Source: Nectonema munidae
Taxonomy: Eukaryota; Nematomorpha; Nectonematoida; Nectonematidae
Reading direction: 5' to 3'
Length of the DNA stretch: 64,000 nt
Assembly: GCA_030549495.1 (NCBI GenBank)
Contig: JAUIRK010001052.1
Location: forward strand, 496,001-560,000
Below are positions 55,201 through 63,836 of this stretch, in pieces. A program made the translations under genes and the position numbers. The number at the start of each line of letters is the position of its first letter. Position 1 is the stretch's first letter. Under the pieces are notes generated by a model that was not told the DNA's origin, searched no databases, and saw only the letters and a program-made list of their open reading frames with translations.

Positions 55201-57996
55201 CTCCCAACTCTAAAAACAAATTCACAAAAACTGTGATTAACCACCATCCTAAGCATAATGCGAGCATATAGCCTTACAGCTGAAAGTGCTTTGATATCTC
55301 CAACCAACCAAATATTAATATTAAAAATATGAACCAAATGTTTATTTGCTTCTACTTTTGTATGATAAAGAATTAAAAGTTTGAACTTGTAAATTATAAA
55401 AAAACATCACCCATCGAGCACAGAAACACTAATGAAAAAGCCACAAAATAGAATAAATAGCATACACAGATATCAAGCTTATGGAGAAAGATAAAGGCAT
55501 TTAAGTTGCAATAACAAAAGGTTTAAGAGGTCAACTTATAAATAAATAAGTTTAAATGCAGATGTTCTGCGAAAACAAATAACAACATAGAGCTAAGGAA
55601 AAGAAAGAAGATTTAAACAGCATGCCATTAAATGGATTTAAATTGCCGCGAATTTGTTTCTATTACTTCTTTCAAGTGATTTTATTCATTAATATCATCT
55701 GTTTTATACCAAATTCCTACATAGTTTTTGTTTATTTTTATCTTCATTAGTTCAAACCCTTTCCCCAAAATCCAGCATGTCCTATAAAATAAAAAGTGTT
55801 TCGACTTTAAATCTCGTTAAAATTCAAAATTCTCATTAGAAAAGACGCTTCATTCCACTTGAAGAAAGTTCATTATAGAACAAAAACAGAATTTTCTAAA
55901 AGATCGAAATTGTTGATAGGTATTTATTTCTTGGAACATTCATCAAGCAACGGTAAGAATGTGTGAAAAGTCTCTTTTCTATGGCCAAGTTAGTTCAGCC
56001 TCCTTATTTTATCAGAACAAGTGATAGATAAAAAATTCAAGAGATAAATGTATCCAGAAGAAAAATTATAATTTATTACATGGAAGATTTGATATTACAA
56101 AAGAATATGGACGTTGGATTTGGAAAGAAGATTTGCAACTTTATCGTCTTCAAATTGAAAGTAAAGGAAGTGTTGGGTACACAACTGGAAAAGTTGCTAA
56201 CCTAAAAACAATTCATCCTTCAAAAATAACCAAAATAGAATCCATTTTTAATTTGACTTCAAAAATAAGCGACTTCTCGTATCTAACTTGTGACACAGAT
56301 AGAGAGTCAGAAAATGAACAAAAAGAAGGAGCTTCATATGAAGAATCAACTATAAATATAGTAAAACGGATGCCACAAACAATTTGGCTGTCGAATAAAC
56401 AAAGCTGCAAAAGTCTGTCACCCTCTCAATCTCGAATTTATAAAGCAGTGTTCAGAAAACTATCAAATTAAGAGCAACGATGGAAAAACACTTAATTCCA
56501 AAAACATTCAACGGCAAACAAATTTATAATCTAGATTCTAGAGTTTCAAGTACTTGTTTTAAAAAATGAAGAAAAGCACATCAAATTAGCAGTTTTACAA
56601 TGTCCAGATGGCAAAGCTGACACAATTTCAATTTTTTTTATTGTTTTGGAAGAATATAATTTATGCAATAGTATAGAAATGATTATTACAGACCCTACAA
56701 ACGTTACCACAGGAAAAAAATGGAGTGGTTGTTCAAATACAAAGAAATTTTATTGAAAGAGATAGAAAAGAGATTCAATATATTGGATGCGTCAACACCA
56801 TATCTTTGATAGAGTACTTCTTTTAGTGGTGGATGAATAGCATGGAATTAGAAGTAAATATTATATTGAATACTCTTTTGTATCTGAAGTATTAGAAAAT
56901 TAACGAACATCTCAAAAATATTTTAACAATTGCGTGAAAGTAATTGCGAAAGTTGATGGTTGGCGAGATGTTATGAAATGTTTTTGTATTTTTTTAAAAA
57001 ACGGAAGTTTCCAAAAAACACCTAATTCAAGCAATGCAAGGTGGAACTCCAGAGCTATACTTGTTATTTAGGCATTTATTCTTATACCCGAAAGAAGAAC
57101 TTGCCTGCTAAACATCTGTCGTTTTATTTCTTATAAGTGGGACAAATATTAAAATTATAAGTGGATGCAAAATATTAGTCTCATAAGAAAGTGATGAATA
57201 TTATGAAAAAGTTTTGGAATCAAGAACAATTAATTTTAAATACTCCGAGAACCAATCAACGTGCAGAGCGTGCAATCAAATGCCTTCAAGATTTTTATCA
57301 TATTTGCAAGAAAAAAGAGAAAATTGGGCTTCGATTTATTTTATCTAATGTGGATTGATCATGCGTTTTTAAATTTAAATAAAAACTTTAAAATTGCTTG
57401 TTTTATCATATATAATAAAATGCATAAACTGTTTTTGCTACATGGGTGAACTTTTTTCAAAATTTAGCAAATCTCATCTATTTTCTACTTTTTTGAACAA
57501 AAGTTCATCTATTTTTATAATGCTTTTTTGCTTATGTAGGGAGACAAAAACGATTTCTTCACTTAATATCATTTCTTTGTTAGACATATTATTATAATCA
57601 GTTAAGTTGATGCCTCCTTCTATTTTATATCATTTCCTATATATACTAAAACGTAAAATTAAACATCTACTTTTTTGAACAAAATGTCTTCAAATTTTAA
57701 TACAGGGAAATAAAATTAAAAAAAGTCATACCTCCAATGTACATACCTAACAAATTAGAACCAAGTACATTGAATGAATGAATGATATAAATTCATGGAA
57801 ACGTGGCTACTTTATGTTTGTTATATTAAGGAATTGCTCATCTTTGTCTCATTTCTCCATATACGACTCTTTTGCGCGCAAAAATTGATGTAAATATTCC
57901 AAAAAAAAGAAAAGGATTTTGTAGTCAACACGACAAATCATTAATGAAGTTTTACGATTCCATTTTATCAGCCATTTTGCAACAACTAAATTTTGA
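46064..57996 (+). CDS. PELO: Pelota (PELO/Dom34), first three exons; rest beyond window
   Basis: An eRF1-like factor that, with HBS1, splits stalled ribosomes in no-go and non-stop mRNA decay; in animals it also guards the germ line and restrains transposons. Exons 46064-46226, 54125-54397 and 57831-57996 join in phase (1, 2 and 2 bases at the junctions). They give an N-terminal domain that begins MKLVFKSIKSGQGSVCLIPQ, then IKGKNILENEYVKKGAYHTL, AAVIMQEGIAHLCLISPYTT, and RAKIDVNIPKKRKGFCSQHD of the central domain. This covers about 200 residues of the usual 385. The next donor leaves GA for the following exon, which must lie past 64000, because nothing similar follows. Intron 1 (7.9 kb) and intron 2 (3.4 kb) are packed with transposons. 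Confidence 0.92.
46511..46762. mobile_element. 252-bp hAT MITE in PELO intron 1
   Basis: Ends CAGGGCCGGCCCTAG and, on the other strand, CAGGGCCGGTCTTAG. Flanking 8-bp duplications ATCCTAGT (46503-46510) and ATTCTAGT (46763-46770) differ by one base. GC-rich subterminal parts (GCGGGGCCC) surround an AT-rich core, with no coding capacity. Confidence 0.88.
46790..47165 (+). repeat. Composite hAT-derived repeat, copy B
   Basis: Homologous to 26845-27240 over nearly its whole length. In this copy it leads directly into a decayed hAT transposase region, showing that the inner end (46954, CAGTCGTTTTCAAATTGG) belongs to that hAT. Confidence 0.6.
46954..48490 (+). pseudogene. Decayed hAT transposase (SCAND3/ZBED5-like)
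   Basis: Starts from a hAT-like end at 46954. Translated pieces include YDDSYLTFGFAALTSGGD (about 47235-47290), NFCKANKTCMQNF near 47950, and the C-terminal dimerisation block SYADVAKMALKVPIRFATTY at about 48385-48445, typical of hAT (ALKVLIPFATTYLCE). Much of the middle is missing and there are many stops. Old copy. PELO intron 1. Confidence 0.6.
48530..49189 (-). pseudogene. LINE ORF2 fragment, internally deleted
   Basis: A 189-codon minus-strand frame covers the linker between endonuclease and reverse transcriptase: NEWFTPELRLLRKYKNKVYK, YRNLSKWNEFKQIRNMYNKL and MKSTWKLINEVLDKK, comparable to WITLEILKLIKLRDKLYQKL and KKIWNEINGF in the 40-kb LINE. It is followed within about 100 bases by a 3' tail reading AATAAAGTCTTATCTTATC. 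The RT domain is therefore deleted between linker and tail. It is a different LINE family from the 40-kb copy, judging by the tail. Confidence 0.7.
49190..49920. other. PELO intron 1 spacer
   Basis: AT-rich; no coding remnant or terminal repeat recognised. Confidence 0.3.
49925..50362 (-). mobile_element. hAT remnant with DUF4371/ZMYM1-type C-terminus
   Basis: The minus strand gives IETSIAPCESSFSKLKLIKS and YLRSTMGQAHL, then a stop, then LALMSIKKEVLDCVDFDEVI and AAAKTRKMNI. This is the hAT C-terminal region seen in ZMYM1-like proteins (CERSFSKLKLIKSYLRSTMSQERL). Just upstream, starting at 50362 on the minus strand, is a hAT-type end CAGTGCCGTATCAAGGGGG with G- and C-rich subterminal sequence (GGGGCGCCACA). 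The element thus keeps its 5' end and the last part of its transposase; the middle is deleted. The 3' end was not found. Confidence 0.65.
50500..50526. repeat. Poly-C tract
   Basis: A run of C around 50511-50526 within a C-rich block, close to the ends of hAT-like sequences. Similar homopolymers of G occur at 37650-37667, 50856-50868 and 51416-51430. Confidence 0.6.
50590..50945 (+). repeat. Repeat pair member A (about 330 bp), ends G/C-rich
   Basis: Similar along its length to 53750-54075: ATGTGCTATAAAAAATATTT, GGCTACATTACTGCCTCTGA and AATATTCATT. The far end carries a G-run, GGCGAAAAGGCTTTTTTGCC and CGCCCCCTTGCCCC, suggesting a non-autonomous hAT-like element. No target duplication established. 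Confidence 0.5.
51660..53745 (+). mobile_element. Decayed LINE (RT region) interrupted by a MITE
   Basis: From about 51660 the plus strand gives LINE ORF2 pieces: TPEELMESFFPIINPHITTF, SSGIYPLSLKLTKVLPILKP, INSYRPISVTSK, FRLKRAFNSVDHKLL, LGVPQGSI near 52452, then LYAD / D split by the 270-bp MITE. After it come INDW and, in another frame, FRYLGVVLETN. The 3' end near 53725-53745 is AATAAATCTTCGTTTTCTTC, the same TTC-type tail as the 40-kb LINE. The endonuclease is absent and there are many stops and frameshifts. PELO intron 1. Confidence 0.8.
52554..52823. mobile_element. 270-bp hAT MITE inside the LINE YADD motif
   Basis: Terminal inverted repeats CAGTGGCGGATCCA (52554-52567) and TGGATCTGCCACTG (52810-52823), one mismatch in 14. 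Perfect 8-bp target duplication TGCTGATG at 52546-52553 and 52824-52831. Removing the MITE and one duplication restores TATGCTGATGAT, which codes YADD of the host LINE. A C-run near its right end (about 52787-52796). Confidence 0.95.
53750..54075 (+). repeat. Repeat pair member B
   Basis: Second copy of the 50590-50945 repeat, ending GGCGAAAGGCCTTTTCACCC just before PELO exon 2 (which begins at 54125). It directly abuts the LINE tail. Confidence 0.5.
54125..54397 (+). CDS. PELO: PELO exon 2
   Basis: 273 nt from the acceptor ttcgaag to the donor gtaaag. It encodes ECESFKVHITLVLMVEETYF, IKGKNILENEYVKKGAYHTL, LSKDEWDSIDLDRIENACNI and ends AAVIMQE, matching human VKGTNIQENEYVKMGAYHTI and QWDSVVLERIEQACD. 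Confidence 0.94.
54398..55119. other. PELO intron 2, left part
   Basis: AT-rich; nothing recognised before the SINE. Confidence 0.3.
55132..55309 (+). mobile_element. tRNA-derived SINE, copy 3, with 12-bp TSD
   Basis: Begins GAGCCTCAATGG (55133), has the B box GGTTCGATCC (55185-55194), CATAATGCGAGCATATAGCC, CTTTGATATCTC and a CCAACCAACC tail. A perfect 12-bp duplication AAATATTAATAT flanks it at 55120-55131 and 55310-55321. Few differences from copy 1, so a recent insertion. Confidence 0.9.
55322..56039. other. PELO intron 2, middle part
   Basis: AT-rich; no exon, repeat end or coding remnant recognised. It may include the left non-coding part of the transposase copy that follows. Confidence 0.3.
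56040..57365 (+). pseudogene. Unusual transposase, broken copy 2
   Basis: Parallel to the copy at 59177-60954: LYRLQIESKGSVGYTTGKVA (its partner has YEIQIQSKGKIGYSTIQLAK), SLSPSQSRIYKAVFRKL, KLAVLQCPDGKADTISIFF, NSIEMIITDPTNVTTGKKW (keeping the acidic residue that is H in the partner), RQHHIFDRVLLLVVDE, KVDGWRDVMK, NARWNSRAILV and RTNQRAERAIKCLQDFYHIC. At least eight stops or frameshifts, so much older than its partner. It lies in PELO intron 2. Confidence 0.75.
57831..57996 (+). CDS. PELO: PELO exon 3
   Basis: 166 nt after a ttatattaag acceptor. It encodes IAHLCLISPYTTLLRAKIDV, then NIPKKRKGFCSQHDKSLMKF and SILSAILQQLNF, matching human HICLVTPSMTLTRAKVEVNI and QHDRALERFYEQVVQAI. Donor gtattc in phase 2. 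Confidence 0.92.
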
Positions 57997-58659
57997 GTAT
58001 TCACATTTCTTTTATATTTAGCAGAATTTTGTTAGATGCGAGTTAGTTTATTTATCTCTTGGCCCACTTTTAACATGCTTTCGATTAAACTTATTTTTAT
58101 TAGAAAATATTTAAATGCAATGCATTTCAATGTTTCTAACTATATTTAGAATGAAAATTATTTTTAGTTTATTTGAAAAAATAATATTTTGAGATTTCAG
58201 TTTTTTCAAGCTATAATAAGTGAATAAAAAATATTTTTCCCATTCTCAATAAAATATTTAAACACTGAAATATATTGCGTTATTTTCATTTGTTTTAGAA
58301 ACTTCAAGATATTTGAAAGTTTTGAGAAAATTGTAATTTATTTCAGTAAACAGTCACACCTCATCTTATTTGATGTAGCTTTTGTATAATGACAAATTTG
58401 ATATCATATAAAGAAATTTGTTGTAGTTTTTGTAGTATCAAACACTATATACCAGTGTTTCTCAACCTTTCATGGCCTGCGGCCCCTTACCAAGCAAGTC
58501 AATACCCGTGACCCCCTAAATTTCAAACAATAAAAATTTTAAAATTAAAAAATAAATTAAATAATAATAATTAATTTATTAGATTTGATAAATAATAATT
58601 AAATTTTATTTTAAATTTTGAAAAAATTATAAATGAAAGCAAAAATTTATTTGAATTTA

Positions 58660-58875
58660 TTCAATGAGAAACTTGCTGTTGAGCTTGTGTGACAAGACTT
58701 TTTATGTCTGGCTTCGTTTGGGATACAGCAAGATGAATATCGTTGCCAACATCAAGCCGGTTTCTGGACTTTGTTTTGATAGTGGCCAAGTCAGAAAATC
58801 CACATTCGCAAAGATAAATTGTAGCAAATTGAACTAGTATTATAGATGCTTTCTTGCTGAGTAGAGGGTAGGCAA
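58660..58875 (-). pseudogene. hAT transposase C-terminus, cut off by the nested insertion
   Basis: The minus strand reads YPLLSKKASIILVQFATIYL, CECGFSDLATIKTKSRNRLD and ends LVTQAQQQVSH. This is the hAT dimerisation region, the direct continuation of the piece that ends at 61193. Confidence 0.85.
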
Positions 58876-61188
58876 AGGGTTATGACTTTTTAATTTTTTT
58901 AAAACCCCATATAAATTTCATATGAGTTTTTGATCATAAATTATAAAAATAACCAAAATGTATTTTTTAAGTTAAAAATGTCACGCCCTCACAAGAAATT
59001 TTTTTTGCAGTTTTTAAATTTAAAAATTTAATTAATTGATGAGCATTTTTTTTAATTTTAATTATTTTAATATAATTAAAAATTTTTGATTATTAGTTTA
59101 GTTATAAAATTTTTTATAAATAATTTTACACAATTTTTTTAGATTAAAACCAACTTATTTTCTTTAAATTTATAAAATGTCTTCCAACAAGTTCAGTCAA
59201 AACACTATTAATAAAAACAAAGAAGTATGGAAAAAAATTTTTGTTCAATTTCAAAACTCTCGTAAAAATAGAGATTTTCCTCTAGTAAACAAAAGTTTTG
59301 TAGAATTTGTCAAAATGCCACTAGAAACACATATCATAGGACGTTTTAAACACCTTTCAGATTTGTTTAAAAGCAAAAATAATCGCATTTCAATTATTTC
59401 TGAAGAAATTATTAAGCTATGGGAAATAAATTAAAATTTTCCTTGTATTAAAATTCAATCAGTAAAACGAAAAGTTGAACAAGTAATTAAAAAATATGAA
59501 TCACTTAGAAAAAAAGGAAAAGCTAACAATTTAAAAGAAAATTTATTTGATATCACAAATAAGCAAGGTGTTTGGCTTTCATCTGAAGATAAAAGATTAT
59601 ATGAAATTCAAATTCAATCTAAAGGCAAAATTGGATACAGTACGATACAGCTAGCAAAAAATCATCTATGCATCCATCGATTATAGCAAAATTCAAACCA
59701 CATCCCTTAACAACAAAAGCTTCTTGTTCATATATAACTCAAGTTGATGAAAAAACCTTTCAAGCTCAAATATCATCGATAATGTTGCAAATGAAAAACA
59801 CAAACAAAATTTTGATGATAGCCTCTCAAAATTGTCAAAAAAATATAGTAGTTGTAAACTTGCAACAGATTTAGTAATCAAATCCAATATTTCAACCCGA
59901 AAAGCCGCCAAAATTTGTAATCAATTATCTAATGATGGAATAGAGATTCCTACTCCTTCTCAGCCGGGAATTCATAAAGCCTTGATAAAAAAAGCAAAAA
60001 AGCTTCAAGAAGATTATTTTTTTGATTTAAATAAAGAAAACTGGAGTCTTCATTTTGATGGAAAGAGAATAAATGAAAAAGAATATCAAGTTGTAGTTAT
60101 TAAAAACAACTGTAAAGAAATAAAACTGAGCGTTTTGGAATTGATTGATGGAAAAGCTCAAACTATTTTTGAAGGATTGAAAACTCTTTTAGAAAGATTT
60201 AATTTATGGAAATCGATAAAAATGATTATAGCTCACACAACCAACGTAATGTACTGGTAAAAATAATGGAGTAATAGTTAAGATACAACGAATGATGCAA
60301 AGTAAAGGACTTCAAACACCTCAATTCATAGGATGCCAGCATCATATTTTAGACCGAATACTTATACTTGTTATGGACGAAGAATTAAAGGAAAACTCAG
60401 TGTCACCAGACATAAATTATTTTTTTAGCAAGGAACTTATAGAGCAATATGATATTTTAATAAGTAAATTTCAAAACGGTGTTGACGAAATACTTGATGC
60501 AGGTGGCTGGCGAGATGATATGAAATATTTATTTCATCTAACAAGATCTTATCGATTTTTTACAGAAAAAAAGTATTATCCTAGAATAAAGTTTCACAAA
60601 ATTCCCAAAATGGGTAATGCCAGATGGAATTCAAGAGCTTTACTCTCTTATTTCTTACTGCCTAGAATTAATTTGAAGTCAACTTGTGATTTTATTGTTT
60701 ATGACTGGGCAGACCTTTGGTTTGACAATCAATATTATAATAAAAAGGCATATCAAAAATTATCAGATGCTTTGAAAAACTACAAGAAAGCTTTGAACTT
60801 ATTGCAAAGACACTGGAGCGTTGAACCATCGGCTATTCATATTCCAAGGAGCAATCAATGCGCTGAGAGAGCCATAAAAGTGATGGAAGAGCTTCACAAG
60901 ACATGCAAGAAACATGAAAATTTGCATCTTAAATTTATATTATCTAATGTTTAATTTAGTTTAATAAATAATGTTTATAAGTTTTTGCTCTCGTTACTGT
61001 ATTTATTTTTTGAATTAAAAAAACTTTATAAATTTTATATAATTAGTGAAGTTTTCTGACAATTTTTGTTATAGGGGCGTGAAGTTTTTTTTCAAATATT
61101 GAGATAAAACCTATATTTTCTACCTTTTTATGGAGAAACTCATCGATACATGATGTGGGAAAAGTAAGTTTAAAAGAGTCATAACCCT
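58876..61188 (+). mobile_element. 2.3-kb transposon of an unusual family nested in the hAT
   Basis: Left end AGGGTTATGACTTTTTAA (58876) and right end, on the other strand from 61188, AGGGTTATGACTCTTTTAA. A second inner inverted pair, GTCACGCCCTC (about 58980) and on the other strand TTCACGCCCCT (about 61085), lies 100 bases inside each end. The element carries one plus-strand transposase-like gene. It splits the hAT coding sequence between DLSTF and YPLLSKKA. A clear target duplication was not identified (two bases at most). Confidence 0.85.
59177..60954 (+). pseudogene. Unusual transposase, copy 1 (HFDGK / CQHHI family)
   Basis: Starts MSSNKFSQNTINKNKEVWKK. Then comes a lysine-rich linker, QIQSKGKIGYSTIQLAK, IEIPTPSQPGIHKALIKKAK, the core ENWSLHFDGKRINEKEYQVV (probable first catalytic D), ELIDGKAQTIFEGLKTLL, KSIKMIIAHTTNV, FIGCQHHILDRILILVMDEE, DAGGWRDDMKYLF, MGNARWNSRALLSYFLLP and PRSNQCAERAIKVMEELHKT (probable catalytic E), ending LKFILSNV. 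This is an RNase-H-fold-like D..D..E layout. The expected second D (DTTN/DPTN) is H here. Breaks: a TAA at about 59432, frameshifts near 59660 and 59800, and one extra T near 60252. About 570 aa if whole. Related unnamed proteins with CRHHI and FDTTxxNTG motifs are known to me from aphids and cnidarians. Confidence 0.8.
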
Positions 61189-62681
61189 AGAATCAGAAAG
61201 TAGAGAGATCTTCCCTGTTACTAAAAGCAAGTTTCAATGCTTTAGATGCCTTAAACTCTGCTAGCTCTTCTGCTTCGTCTTCAGTACATTCAATTTCAGT
61301 GTTGAATGGGTCCCTATGCCATGAAACATCTAATGGTGCATCGTCAAAATAAGATTTGAACTCATGAGTTAAGATGCTGAGATGTTTAGTAATACATTCT
61401 TTGATGCCGATGGGAAGCTTGTTTTGTTGTGTCTGCAGCTGCTCATCTAAGAAAGGAAAAGAGGCTAGGGATTTTTGATTCGTGCCTGCCAAACTTCCAT
61501 TCGAGCAGACAGTCCAGCAAGTTTGTCGTGAACCTCACTAACTGTCACATCACGACCTTTCAAAAACTTATTCATCTCGTTGAGTCGACTAAATATATCT
61601 GCCAAGTAGGCAAGCATCATAACAAACTCTTCTTTGTCAAAATAAACATAAAGTTTATTGTCATTTTCTCGCAAAAAAACTTTTACTTCCAAACGTAATT
61701 CAAACACTCGGGAAAGGCAGTTTCCTCTCGATAACCAACGAACTTTAGTGTAGAGCGGGAGTCCTAAATGTTTGGCTCCTATTTCGTTAGCAAGAAGTTG
61801 GAAGAGTCTATGATTTTTAGCCTTAGAACGGATAAAGTTGATCATTTTAACCGCAACGTTCATAACTTCCAACAAAGAAGACGGGATAGTTTTGAGATGT
61901 TATATGAGGCCATTCATTTTTGACTAATGTAACAAACCCTCCTTTAACGCCAATCATTGCTGGACCACCATCAGTACAAATGTGCTTGAAATTCTGCCAC
62001 TTAAGACCAGTATTTTTGAAAAAGAATCTACGATTGCTTTAACATCTGCTGCTGTCGTTGTACTTGGCATCCAACTACAAAACAAAAACTCTTCCTTCAT
62101 CTTTCCATTTTTTTTCATATCGAACGAAAGCAATCAACTGACTATACATAGCAATGTCGGAAGACTCGTCTAATTGGAGACTAGCCTGAACTCTGCTTTG
62201 CCTAATTTCAGAGCAAACTTGACGGCACACATCAGCAGCCATGTCATTAATCCGCCGGCGGATTGTATCATTAGACGGGGAAACTTGCTAAATCTTTTTT
62301 TGCCTCTGGACCAATCATTAATTCAACCATCTTTTCTGTACATGGCTTAATTAGCTCCTCTGCAATAGTGTGGGACTTCTTGCACTTTACAATTTGGTAT
62401 GCTACTTCGTAGCTGGATTTTCCTTCTAGCCGAAAGCCAAATTCAGGAAGTCTAGCTTCGCGTTCATACCGGGCTCGTTTTGCATACATAGCCTCAACAC
62501 TATTGTTCTTATTTTGAGGATCCATTTTGTCGCGATGATTTAAAAGTTTACATGGACGTAGTGATGCATTTGACATCACCAGCGAGCAGTGTATGCATTG
62601 CGCACAATCAACGCCATCTCGAATTACATTTGTAAAGCCAAACTTAGCATAACTGTCATTCCATTTACGAACCTTTGACAT
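61189..62681 (-). pseudogene. hAT transposase, N-terminal and central parts
   Basis: Starts at the ATG at 62681. BED-like zinc finger (CAQCIHCSLVMSNASLRPCK, LLNHRDKM), then TIRRRINDMAADVCRQV, LQLDESSDIAMYSQLIAFVR (first catalytic D), HICTDGGPAMIGVKGGFV (second D), HLGLPLYTKVRWLSRGNCLS and RLNEMNKFLKGRDVTVSEV, then WHRDPFNTEIECT and FSNREDLSTF. Frame breaks lie near 62280, about 62070 and 61880, and the nested element cuts it near 61189. Otherwise the whole ZBED5-like architecture is there. Confidence 0.88.
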
Positions 62682-63836
62682 CTATCAAATTAAACAACTT
62701 ATAAAGATATGATATAATCATAATAAATAAAATTTTCACTAGTTTCTTCATTTTAAATGATTTTTTCAAAATTTTACTTTTTATTACAACATAAGTCTTA
62801 CAGGTCTACTTGTGTAGTCTGAATCAAAAACACTATTCTAGTTTAAATACTGAATGAGAAAATTAGAAATTTTTATTTTATTTTACGGTATATAAATTTT
62901 ATTGGTCAGTCCTATTGATGAAATTAAGATTAACAAGCAAAAAAGACTCATTATGTTTTCTTACATACCCCAAATTTTAATCAAAACATTTCGAGCGTAA
63001 TCGTTTACCCGATTTCAAGTTCCAAGCTATGCCTCTGTGACTATTCAATTAAAATTGAATTTTCGAGTTAAAGCGTACACTAAGCGCTAAATCACTCGTT
63101 TTAATTATCAACAGCCAATTTTCCTTTTTTTAACCTAAAAAATGTGAAACAGCTGAAATATAACGTTTTTAAAATAAAGTATGAGGTTTTATATATTATC
63201 ATTATTTTTTCATTATTGTGAATTTTGCTACGCTTTAGCTCAGTGGTTCTTAACATTGGTTCGCGAGATAAAATTTGGGTTGCCTAGCTTTGAAATTGAA
63301 AAAAATGATATGTAGTGAAGATTTATACAATGTGTAATCTACTTTTGTAATATATAAAAATATTTCTCACCAATGAAGTATGAAGAAATTAAATTGCTAG
63401 TTATAAAGCAGAAAGGCAGAAGTAGAGATTGGATGCAACGTAGGAAAGAAAACCCGTTATCAATGAGACTCAAAAACGATGATACGACATATTTGAAGAA
63501 GTCATTCGTAAACCATGCACAAAGCATTTTCATATGTCTGACTCGAAAGTTTTTAAGATCACAACTTAAAAAACTCAAATAGTTCCGACTCGTAATTCAT
63601 GTCAACTTACCCTTTGAAATGATTCTGCAAATAAAATAGTAAAGAGAAGGATGTTTTGATTGATGTTTGCTTGATAGTACTCGTGGGAAGAGGAGTATGA
63701 AAATCAAAGCAAATATGTGACATGCTTGATTAATCTGCTCACTTACAATTAAATTCATGATGATACAATTACTAATCATACTCAGCTTATGTTGATAACG
63801 CATTTTAATTATATATTTATTAATACTTCAAATATA
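62682..63836. other. hAT 5' non-coding part
   Basis: Between the transposase ATG and the right end of the element. It contains CAGTGGTTCTTAACATTGG at about 63240, which looks like another hAT-type end and could be a fossil insertion or a fragment of a related element. No coding sequence recognised. Confidence 0.4.

Noticed and set aside
56213-56410. 65-aa minus-strand open frame
   Set aside because: Antisense to transposase copy 2.
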